Source: Mycoavidus sp. B2-EB (GTDB lineage: Bacteria > Pseudomonadota > Gammaproteobacteria > Burkholderiales > Burkholderiaceae). From it: a stretch of 64,000 nucleotides of DNA. The notes under the pieces are model-generated. The model searched no databases and was not told the origin of the DNA. It saw only the letters and a list, made by a program, of their open reading frames with translations. The stretch is from positions 1,674,001 through 1,738,000 of the forward strand of contig NZ_AP021872.1 of assembly GCF_014218255.1 (NCBI RefSeq), in the 5' to 3' direction. The first letter of the stretch is position 1. Each line of letters starts with the position of its first letter. Below are positions 56,951 through 64,000 of this stretch, piece by piece. Both the position numbers and the translations under genes were made by a program.

Positions 56951-57625
56951 ATGCGTTTGATCCTGCTCGGCCCCCCTGGCGCAGGCAAGGGTACCCAGGC
57001 AAACTTTATCCGAGAAAAATTTGGCATCCCGCAAATTTCGACCGGCGATATGCTGCGTTCCGCAATCAATACGGGAGCTCCGCTCGGTCTCAAAGCGCGC
57101 ACCTTCATGGACGCTGGGGAGCTGGTGCCAGATGAATTAATTATTAGTTTGGTCAAAGAGCGCTTACAGCAGCCCGACTGCGCAAACGGCTATCTGTTTG
57201 ACGGTTTTCCACGCACCTTGCCCCAAGCGGATGCACTGCGGCAGGCTGGCGTGGCGCTTGACTATGTGATAGAAATTGATGTCCCGTTTGATGAAGTGAT
57301 CTTGCGCATCAGCGGCCGGCGGGTACATCCCGCTTCAGGCCGGAGCTACCATATCCAATTTCACCCGCCCAAAGTCAAAGACCGAGACGATATGACTGGC
57401 GAGGCGCTGATTCAGCGCAAAGATGACGAAGAAGAAACCGTACGCAAACGACTTGCTGTCTATCAAGAGCAAACCAAGCCGTTAGTTGATTACTACGCAA
57501 ATTGGGCAAACCAAGGCAGCGCAGACGGCAACCGCGATACGACTACGCCCGCCCGCTATCGGCGCATTAGCGGACAGGGGAGCGTCGACGAAATTCGCCA
57601 GCGCATCTTTGATGCTCTGCAATAA
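56951..57625 (+). CDS. adk: Adenylate kinase
   Basis: 224 residues. AMP plus ATP to two ADP. P-loop [10 protein letters not shown] at 7-16, [25 protein letters not shown] and the long-type lid with [20 protein letters not shown] (Cys-free lid) and [11 protein letters not shown]. Preceded by GGAGAAT as ribosome binding site. The last gene of the kdsB cluster; convergent with murJ. Confidence 0.97.
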   Translation: MRLILLGPPGAGKGTQANFIREKFGIPQISTGDMLRSAINTGAPLGLKARTFMDAGELVPDELIISLVKERLQQPDCANGYLFDGFPRTLPQADALRQAGVALDYVIEIDVPFDEVILRISGRRVHPASGRSYHIQFHPPKVKDRDDMTGEALIQRKDDEEETVRKRLAVYQEQTKPLVDYYANWANQGSADGNRDTTTPARYRRISGQGSVDEIRQRIFDALQ

Positions 57626-57663
57626 GTACTAGAACCACCGCTCCCATGCAGACGCGGCATCCA

Positions 57664-59214
57664 TCACCGCGTCTGGCGCTTAAACCAAGCATATTTGAAT
57701 CCTAACAACCACAATGTCGCAAAATAAACGGCGGCCGCAAGCAACAAACTAGCGGCCAGCAGCAGCATTCTGATGATGGGCGACGCGCCAAGCTCAAGCC
57801 AGTCGAAATGCTGGCGGAACGCCCACAGCACCATCGCCAATACGGAGCAGGCAAAAGTAAGCTGCACAAAAAAGCGCCTCCAACCCGGCGATGGCTGATA
57901 AATACCTTTTTTATATAAACCGACAAAAAGCAAAAGCGCATTAATGCAAGCGCCAATCCCAATCGACAAAGATAGCCCCATGTGGGCAAAAAACGGCACA
58001 AAAATGTAATTACACAGTTGCGTTATGGCTAACACCGCCAAGGCAATTTTGACCGGCGTTTTGATATCCTGTTTTGCATAAAAACCTGGGGCGAGAATTT
58101 TAACTAAAATGAGCCCGACCAAACCAATCCCATAGGCACTTAACGCATGGCTCACCATCGCCACATCAAGCGCACTAAAACGACCGTAATGATATAAGGT
58201 TGCAATCAGCGGCTCAGCATAAATCAACAGCGCGATGGCGCTAGGTGCTGCGAGCAAAAATGTCAGCCTTAAGCCCCAGTCAAGCAACCCCGAATATTCA
58301 GCCGCATTCGCTTCTGCATGGGCTTGCGCCAAACTTGGCAACAAAATAGTACCGAGCGCAACCCCTAACAACGCGCTAGGAAACTCCATTAAACGATCCG
58401 CATACGACAACCACGATACGCTGCCAGCCGTGAGTCTTGATGCAATATTGGTATTAATAATCAGGCTCAGTTGCGCCACCGATACCGCGAAAGTAGCCGG
58501 CACCATCTTCGCCAAGACTCGCTTAACACCAGGATGGGCAAACGCCTTAAACGGACGAGCACTGATTTTGGGCAACATGCCAAGCTTTGCCAGCGCAGGC
58601 AATTGCACGGCAAGCTGCAACACCCCCCCGGCGATTACGGCAAAAGCCAACGCGTAAATCGGGGTGTCTAAATAGGGGGCAACCCACAAGGATGCAATGA
58701 TAAAGCTCAAATTAAGCAAAACCGGGGCCGCTGCGGGCAGCGCAAAATGACGGTAGGTATTCAATACACCTGAAGCCAACGAGGCGAGCGAGACCAACGC
58801 AATATAAGGAAACATAACGCGCGTCATAAACACCGCGGAGGAAAAAGCCTGAGCATCCGCTTGCAACCCCGTGGCGACCCCCCAAATAACCCATGAAGCG
58901 CCACTCACCCCTGCGACTGACAACAGCACAAGGATCCATGCCAATACCGTAGCGCTTGCATCGACCAGCGCTTTCGTCGACACCTGGCCATGTTGATTTT
59001 TGAATTCGCCTAAGATCGGCACAAAGGCTTGCGAGAATGCCCCTTCGGCCCATAAACGGCGCAGTAAGTTCGGAATTCTGAAAGCAATATTAAAGGCATC
59101 GGTATATAGGCTAGTCCCAAATGCGCGGGCGAACAGCATCTCACGAACTAGGCCAGTGATCCTCGATAGCAGAGTAAATCCGCTCACCGTGAAAAGCGTT
59201 TTAAGTAGATTCAT
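57664..59214 (-). CDS. murJ: Lipid II flippase MurJ
   Basis: 516 residues with about 14 membrane helices. Moves lipid II across the inner membrane for peptidoglycan synthesis. Family marks: SRITGLVREMLFARAFGTS, DAFNIAFRIPNLLRRLWAEGAFSQAFVPIL (in parts) and LMEFPSALLGVALGTILLPSL. Divergent from rpsT, the usual murJ-rpsT pair. Confidence 0.96.
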   Translation of the reverse strand: MNLLKTLFTVSGFTLLSRITGLVREMLFARAFGTSLYTDAFNIAFRIPNLLRRLWAEGAFSQAFVPILGEFKNQHGQVSTKALVDASATVLAWILVLLSVAGVSGASWVIWGVATGLQADAQAFSSAVFMTRVMFPYIALVSLASLASGVLNTYRHFALPAAAPVLLNLSFIIASLWVAPYLDTPIYALAFAVIAGGVLQLAVQLPALAKLGMLPKISARPFKAFAHPGVKRVLAKMVPATFAVSVAQLSLIINTNIASRLTAGSVSWLSYADRLMEFPSALLGVALGTILLPSLAQAHAEANAAEYSGLLDWGLRLTFLLAAPSAIALLIYAEPLIATLYHYGRFSALDVAMVSHALSAYGIGLVGLILVKILAPGFYAKQDIKTPVKIALAVLAITQLCNYIFVPFFAHMGLSLSIGIGACINALLLFVGLYKKGIYQPSPGWRRFFVQLTFACSVLAMVLWAFRQHFDWLELGASPIIRMLLLAASLLLAAAVYFATLWLLGFKYAWFKRQTR

Positions 59215-59257
59215 GCAGCAATATTATACGTAGACTCGCGTGCCGATTTGGGCAAAT

Positions 59258-59287
59258 TTGCTACTTTTATGCGAGCCCTGTTATAAT
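59258..59287 (+). promoter_or_regulatory. Promoter of rpsT
   Basis: TTGCTA (59258-59263), 18 bases and a perfect TATAAT (59282-59287). The leader to the rpsT ATG is about 80 bases. Confidence 0.65.
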
Positions 59288-59375
59288 CCCAAGTCGTAAG
59301 AATTTCCGTCATTTTCCGATTCCATTTGTTTGCGTCGGAAATCATGACCGTTGAACAGACAAAAAAGGAATTGTC

Positions 59376-59660
59376 ATGGCTAACTCCGCACAAGCTCGCA
59401 AGCGTGCTCGCCAAGCCGCTAAGGCGAATGCGCATAACTCGGCGCTACGCTCAAAATTTCGTACAGCGATTAAAGCTGTTCGTAAGGCGATTGCCGCCGG
59501 CGACGTAGCACAAGCGAATGAAGTATTTAAACAATCTGCAAAAACTCTTGATGTTATTGCCGACAAAAAACTCGTGCATAAAAACAAAACGGCTCGTCAC
59601 AAAAGCCGTCTTGCTGCCGCAGTAAAAAGCTTATCCGTACCCGCGGTTGCTGCTGAATAA
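59376..59660 (+). CDS. rpsT: 30S ribosomal protein S20
   Basis: 94 residues, very basic: [33 protein letters not shown] and [19 protein letters not shown] are diagnostic. Binds 16S rRNA early in 30S assembly. Good ribosome binding site (AAAGGAA). Slightly longer than in E. coli by a short Ala-rich tail. Confidence 0.97.
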   Translation: MANSAQARKRARQAAKANAHNSALRSKFRTAIKAVRKAIAAGDVAQANEVFKQSAKTLDVIADKKLVHKNKTARHKSRLAAAVKSLSVPAVAAE

Positions 59661-59728
59661 CGAGAAGATAAATCAAGCCGCTCTAAAAAATCGGAGCGCG
59701 CTGCAACGAATCAACTTATTTAGTCATT

Positions 59729-59752
59729 AGGCGAGAACTTAAAATCTCGCCT
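59729..59752. terminator. Hairpin between rpsT and the DUF3579 gene
   Basis: AGGCGAGA (59729-59736) pairs with TCTCGCCT (59745-59752), loop of 8. No long T run follows on either strand, so it is a possible weak terminator for two convergent genes. Confidence 0.4.
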
Positions 59753-59790
59753 TGCTCTGCATGGCATTCGCGCCCCGCTTCAGGTGTAGG

Positions 59791-60120
59791 TTATACGGGA
59801 AAATCGGGTAACGAACACGCTTGCGTCACAATAAGTTGATTATCCTTTGCAAAATTCATGACGAAGTCGAATGCTGCCGGTTCAAGCGTGCGTAGCCGTT
59901 CATCCACAGCTACGCATTTTAAATCGCCCACCATAACCGGCCGCACATAGAAAGAATATTTAAGCCGCGCGTTCGGCCCGCTTGCGCCTGGCCCAAATGA
60001 CGACATCACCCCGCATAAACGTTCCGGCCAATCACTCGGCCGAAACCTCTGCCCGCTTTCGGTTACGCCCTGGATAAAATATTCGCTCGGTAAAGCTTTG
60101 GTCATGGAAAGAACTGGCAA
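59791..60120 (-). CDS. DUF3579-family protein
   Basis: 109 residues. EYFIQGVTESGQRFRPSDWPERLCGVMSSFG (in parts) and YSFYVRPVMVGDLKCVAVDERL are typical of DUF3579, found in beta-proteobacteria between rpsT and argF. No signal peptide. Function unknown. Divergent from argF. Confidence 0.88.
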   Translation of the reverse strand: MPVLSMTKALPSEYFIQGVTESGQRFRPSDWPERLCGVMSSFGPGASGPNARLKYSFYVRPVMVGDLKCVAVDERLRTLEPAAFDFVMNFAKDNQLIVTQACSLPDFPV

Positions 60121-60256
60121 ATTTCAGTGTAAAGCATTTGCAATTATAGCGTAGAAGCAAGCCGCGCCGTTGCCGGTCTTCAACCACGAAGACTCGTCAA
60201 ACACCCGCGAATCCTTTATGCTTTAGTATGCTTCTCAAAAAAACGGCTCTGTCGAT

Positions 60257-60272
60257 ACCGCGCTAACGCGGT
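60257..60272 (+). promoter_or_regulatory. Hairpin in the argF leader
   Basis: ACCGCG (60257-60262) and CGCGGT (60267-60272) with loop CTAA, 14 bases before the argF ATG. It could affect translation. I see no clear ARG box (ArgR site) here. Confidence 0.3.
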
Positions 60273-60286
60273 AAGCAGGCGGCCAT

Positions 60287-61225
60287 ATGTGCTCTATGAA
60301 CTCGAAAAAAATTCGTCATTACCTGCAATTTAAAGATTTTTCGCACGATGAATACATTTACGTGCTTGAACGCGCCCGCTATTTGAAACAAAAATTCAAA
60401 AATTACGAAACCTACCATCCGTTGCATGATTGCACGCTGGCAATGATTTTTGAAAAAAATTCGACTCGTACCCGACTTTCATTTGAAGCCGGCATTCATC
60501 AGTTAGGCGGTCATGCGGTCTTTATGAGCACGAAAGACACCCAATTAGGCCGTGGCGAACCCATTGAAGATGCCGCTCAGGTTATTTCGCGGATGGTAGA
60601 TATCATCATGATCCGCACTTTCGGCCAGGATGTGTTACAACGTTTTGCCGATCACTCGCGGGTACCCGTCATTAACGGATTGACCAACGAATACCATCCA
60701 TGTCAGGTTTTAGCTGACATTTTTACTTATTATGAACGGCGCACACCGATTTCCGGCAAAACCGTGGCATGGATTGGCGATGCCAATAATATGGCTTATA
60801 CCTGGGCTGAAGCAGCTCAAATTCTTGGTTTTAAACTCCATATTTCTACCCCACCGGGCTACCCATTTGAGCGCGCGCGCCTGAGCCCCGAGGCACTGCA
60901 TTGGATTGAAGAATATGAGGATCCACGCGCGGCCTGTGCAGGGGCTGATCTAGTGACTACGGACGTTTGGACCAGCATGGGTTTTGAGGCAGAAAATGAA
61001 GCCCGCCAACGTGCATTCGCCAACTGGTGCGTGAATGCAGAGATGATGGCACAGGCTCACCCAGATGCGCTTTTTATGCATTGCCTACCCGCCCATCGCG
61101 GTGAGGAAGTCACCGCTGAAGTGATTGACGGCCCGCAAAGTGTGGTTTGGGAAGAAGCGGAAAATCGCCTGCACGTGCAAAAGGCTTTGATGGAATTTCT
61201 CTTACTCGGCCGTATTGGCCATTAA
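60287..61225 (+). CDS. argF: Ornithine carbamoyltransferase
   Basis: 312 residues. Makes citrulline from ornithine and carbamoyl phosphate. STRTRLSFEAG (carbamoyl phosphate site), GLTNEYHPCQVLADIFTYYE (HPCQ), DANNMAYTWAEAAQ, DVWTSMGFEAENE (SMG loop) and FMHCLPAHRGEEV. An ATG 9 bases in (60296) is an alternative start. Directly followed by argG. Confidence 0.96.
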   Translation: MCSMNSKKIRHYLQFKDFSHDEYIYVLERARYLKQKFKNYETYHPLHDCTLAMIFEKNSTRTRLSFEAGIHQLGGHAVFMSTKDTQLGRGEPIEDAAQVISRMVDIIMIRTFGQDVLQRFADHSRVPVINGLTNEYHPCQVLADIFTYYERRTPISGKTVAWIGDANNMAYTWAEAAQILGFKLHISTPPGYPFERARLSPEALHWIEEYEDPRAACAGADLVTTDVWTSMGFEAENEARQRAFANWCVNAEMMAQAHPDALFMHCLPAHRGEEVTAEVIDGPQSVVWEEAENRLHVQKALMEFLLLGRIGH

Positions 61226-61243
61226 TCTATCTCTAGATCAATC

Positions 61244-62473
61244 ATGAGCACTCATCCGAAAGTTGTACTCGCCTATTCAGGCGGCCTTGATACTTCCGTC
61301 ATCCTTAAATGGTTGCAAGACAACTATCAGGCCGAAGTGATTACATTCACCGCCGACATCGGCCAAGGCGAAGAACTGGAGCCTGCGCGTCAAAAAGCCA
61401 TCCAGCTGGGCATTAAGCCCGAGAATATTTTTATCGACGATCTACGCGAGGAATTCGTCCGCGATTTTGTGTTTCCGATGTTTCGCTGCAATACCCTGTA
61501 CGAAGGCGAGTACCTATTAGGCACTTCAATTGCGCGGCCCCTTATCGCCAAACGACAAATTGAAATCGCGCGCCAAACCGCAGCACAAGCAGTCTCCCAC
61601 GGCGCTACCGGCAAAGGCAATGATCAAGTGCGTTTTGAGCTAGGCTATTATGCGCTTGAACCCAATATTAAAGTGATTGCGCCCTGGCGCGAATGGGATC
61701 TGCTCTCGCGTGAAAAGCTTCTCGTCTATGCGGAACAAGCCGGCATTCCAATTGAAATGAAGCATAAACAAGGCGGCGCACCGTATTCAATGGACGCCAA
61801 TCTGCTGCACATCTCTTACGAAGGCCGTCACCTTGAAGACCCTAAAGCACAAGCCGAAGCTGAAATGTGGCGTTGGACTGTGGCTCCTGAGCAGGCCCCT
61901 GAGCAACCTTGCTACCTAGAGCTTGAATATGAGCAGGGTGACCCCATTGCGCTGAATGGCCAACGCTTAACCCCCGCCCAAATGCTCACCGCGCTCAACC
62001 AGATCGGGGGCGAGCATGGCGTTGGCCGCTTGGATCTAGTCGAAAACCGCTATGTTGGCATGAAGTCCCGCGGTTGCTATGAAACTCCGGGCGGCACAAT
62101 TCTGTTAAAAGCCCATCGCGGCATTGAATCTATTACCTTAGATCGTGAAGTCGCGCATCTAAAAGATGACCTAATGGCCCGTTATGCCACCCTAATTTAC
62201 AATGGTTACTGGTGGAGCCCCGAGCGCCGCGCATTGCAAGTATTGATCGACCATACGCAGCAAAACGTGAATGGCTGGGTCCGCCTCAAGCTCTATAAAG
62301 GCAATGTTAGCGTGGTGGCGCGCGATTCAAAAAACAGCCTATTCGATCAAACGATTGCAACTTTTGATGATGACGGCGGCGCCTATAATCAGGCCGATGC
62401 GGGTGGTTTTATCAAACTCAACGCGTTACGCATGAGAATTGCAGAAAATACGCGGCGGCGGCGCGCGTCATAA
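61244..62473 (+). CDS. argG: Argininosuccinate synthase
   Basis: 409 residues. Joins citrulline and aspartate with [22 protein letters not shown] (PP-loop), [40 protein letters not shown] and [20 protein letters not shown] are in order. 18 bases after argF, so the two form an operon. argH is not in the window. Convergent with murB; stops 5 bases apart. Confidence 0.96.
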   Translation: MSTHPKVVLAYSGGLDTSVILKWLQDNYQAEVITFTADIGQGEELEPARQKAIQLGIKPENIFIDDLREEFVRDFVFPMFRCNTLYEGEYLLGTSIARPLIAKRQIEIARQTAAQAVSHGATGKGNDQVRFELGYYALEPNIKVIAPWREWDLLSREKLLVYAEQAGIPIEMKHKQGGAPYSMDANLLHISYEGRHLEDPKAQAEAEMWRWTVAPEQAPEQPCYLELEYEQGDPIALNGQRLTPAQMLTALNQIGGEHGVGRLDLVENRYVGMKSRGCYETPGGTILLKAHRGIESITLDREVAHLKDDLMARYATLIYNGYWWSPERRALQVLIDHTQQNVNGWVRLKLYKGNVSVVARDSKNSLFDQTIATFDDDGGAYNQADAGGFIKLNALRMRIAENTRRRRAS

Positions 62474-62478
62474 AACGC

Positions 62479-63504
62479 TTATATCACGGCGGGCTCCAAT
62501 TCAAGCTGCACGCCGAACCGCGCCTGTACATCGCGTTGAATTGCGCCCGCTAACGCAAGGATGTCTGCCCCATTGGCGTGTCCTTGATTGATCAAGACTA
62601 ACGCATGTTGCGCGTGCACTGCCGCCCGCCCCAAGCGGCCCCCTTTCCAACCACACTGCTCAATCAGCCAGCCTGCGGCGAGCTTTACGCGCCGGTCGGG
62701 TTGGCGATAGGCGACTAGATTCGGTTCATGAGCCAGCAGTAAATCAAACTCTTCAGCGCTGATCACGGGATTTTTAAAAAAGCTGCCCACATTGCCAATC
62801 TCCGCCGGATCGGGAAGTTTAGCGCGACGGATCGCTACCACCGCCTGAAAAATTTCGTGCGGCGCCGGTTTAGCGCACGGCAGATCCGCCCCCGAGAATT
62901 GCCGCGCAAGTTCCGCATAATCACAACGCGGCCGCCACGCTTTGGGCAGACGAAAAGTGACGGAGATAATCACAAAACGCCCACGCCCCTGCTGCTTAAA
63001 AAAGCTATCACGATAAGCAAAACCGCAATCACCTTTATCAAACACCCTGGTTGCGCCAGTTGCGATCTCAATTGCAGTCAGACGCACAAAATATTCGGCG
63101 ACCTCTAAACCATATGCACCAATATTTTGGATTGGCGCGGCGCCCACTACACCTGGAATCAACGCCAGATTTTCTAAACCCGGCCAACCCTGGTCAAGCG
63201 TCCAAGCGACAAATTCATGCCAATTTTCACCCGCGCCAGCCTCTACAAACCAAGCATGCTCATCTTCATAGGTTAGATGCCGACCTTTAATGCCAATTAA
63301 CCAAGCGACTCCAGCAAAATCGCCGGTTAATACGATATTACTGCCGCCCCCTAAGACTAAACGCGGCAAGTGTGCCGTGCGCGGATCAACTAACGCCGCT
63401 CTCAGCATAGCCTCGTTTTCAATGCATTGCGCATAGCGCGCACGCGCATTAAAGCCGAACGTGTTATGCGCCTGCAAAGCGTAATCGGTCATCAATTCAG
63501 ACAT
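62479..63504 (-). CDS. murB: UDP-N-acetylenolpyruvoylglucosamine reductase
   Basis: 341 residues. Second committed step of peptidoglycan precursor synthesis, FAD and NADPH dependent. [39 protein letters not shown] (with Tyr), [12 protein letters not shown] and the late [14 protein letters not shown] with [13 protein letters not shown]. Type I by its length and C-terminal part. Divergent from yajQ. Confidence 0.95.
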   Translation of the reverse strand: MSELMTDYALQAHNTFGFNARARYAQCIENEAMLRAALVDPRTAHLPRLVLGGGSNIVLTGDFAGVAWLIGIKGRHLTYEDEHAWFVEAGAGENWHEFVAWTLDQGWPGLENLALIPGVVGAAPIQNIGAYGLEVAEYFVRLTAIEIATGATRVFDKGDCGFAYRDSFFKQQGRGRFVIISVTFRLPKAWRPRCDYAELARQFSGADLPCAKPAPHEIFQAVVAIRRAKLPDPAEIGNVGSFFKNPVISAEEFDLLLAHEPNLVAYRQPDRRVKLAAGWLIEQCGWKGGRLGRAAVHAQHALVLINQGHANGADILALAGAIQRDVQARFGVQLELEPAVI

Positions 63505-63683
63505 TATTTTTTAAATATAGAGCAGCGAAATTTGAGCAAAATGAGCGGTCTCGGTAGAATGATGCTTTATCTAGATTGGTTGCTTGATAAACTACCGCAT
63601 ATTTTGCGAACAGGTGATTATAAAAGCTGATCTACTTGCTGTGGCTAACGCTACAGTTTATACACATTTTCTCGGAGAAAATC

Positions 63684-64000
63684 ATGCCAACATTTGATGT
63701 GGTAAGCGAAGCTAATTTGATTGAAGTTAAAAACGCGGTGGATCAAACAAACAAAGAAATTTCCACGCGCTTCGATTTTAAAGGCTCTGATGCACGGATT
63801 GAGCAAAAAGAACGCGAACTCACCGCTTATGCGGATGATGATTTTAAACTGAGCCAGCTCAAAGACATTTTAATTTCCAAAATGGCCAAGCGCCAAGTCG
63901 ATGTGCGCTTTCTAGATTACGGCAAAATCGAAAAAATTGGCGGCGACAAAATCAAACAGCTGATTACGGTTAAAAACGGGGTAACCGGCGAGCTGGCTAA
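63684..64000 (+). CDS. YajQ-family nucleotide-binding protein (partial)
   Basis: 105 residues visible; the frame runs off the right edge. [37 protein letters not shown] and [20 protein letters not shown] are characteristic. Members bind RNA or cyclic di-GMP. CGGAGAAA precedes the ATG. Confidence 0.93.
   Translation, partial: MPTFDVVSEANLIEVKNAVDQTNKEISTRFDFKGSDARIEQKERELTAYADDDFKLSQLKDILISKMAKRQVDVRFLDYGKIEKIGGDKIKQLITVKNGVTGELA

Overview
This window is a gene-dense bacterial chromosome segment of Burkholderiales (beta-proteobacteria) type. The evidence is protein sequence and gene order. nadA-nadC with nadB close by, fkpB-ispH beside radC, lpxK-trm112-kdsB-adk, a caa3-type cox/cta block and argF-argG all read as Burkholderiaceae-like. 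Intergenic DNA is AT-richer than in free-living Burkholderia, and several usual neighbours are missing or look like remnants. This suggests a reduced, host-associated lineage, for example the fungal endosymbionts related to Mycoavidus and Glomeribacter. The lineage name is inference; no rRNA gene lies in the window.

Layout. 1-4054: the 3' part of a VirB-type type IV secretion operon on + (end of virB6, a small virB7 lipoprotein, virB8-virB11). 4093-4968: a strong unannotated small-RNA candidate and RNase P RNA, both on -. 4996-6084: pyrC. 6557-11756: a minus-strand run fkpB-ispH-livHMGF. 11846-14879: radC, rpmB-rpmG and nadB on +. 14927-16031: two tandem, AT-rich, unrecognised paralogues with duplicated promoter regions. 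16228-19498: desaturase-nadA-nadC on -. 19763-24107: two M16 proteases, rsmD, coaD and a ferredoxin on -. 24301-28560: ftsY, a solitary kdsB paralogue, an FAH-family gene, and rpoH preceded by a perfect CIRCE operator. 28846-32681: clpS-clpA and nagA.

32699-40915 is the aa3/caa3 cytochrome oxidase block: coxB-coxA-coxC, SURF1, a Sco-like protein, ctaA, ctaB and sco1. The CuB chaperone gene ctaG, usually between coxA and coxC, is absent. 41010-49949 holds a bioC-like methyltransferase, comF, trmL, gpsA, secB, grxC, a rhodanese, gpmA, ctpA, moeB/thiF and cspA. 50022-57625 holds icd, a small basic secreted protein, a DUF192 protein, sodB, xseA, and lpxK-trm112-kdsB-adk. 57664-64000 holds murJ, rpsT, a DUF3579 gene, argF, argG, murB and the start of yajQ.

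Together the genes cover NAD synthesis from aspartate, pyrimidine and arginine synthesis, Kdo activation and lipid A, peptidoglycan precursors, aerobic respiration with heme A synthesis, ClpAP proteolysis and heat-shock control. The accessory content is small: the secretion operon and the paralogue pair. I saw no tRNA, rRNA, CRISPR array or intact insertion sequence. The best candidates for undescribed biology are the three-hairpin sRNA at 4093-4183, whose middle loop displays an anti-Shine-Dalgarno sequence, and the duplicated coiled-coil genes at 14927-16031.
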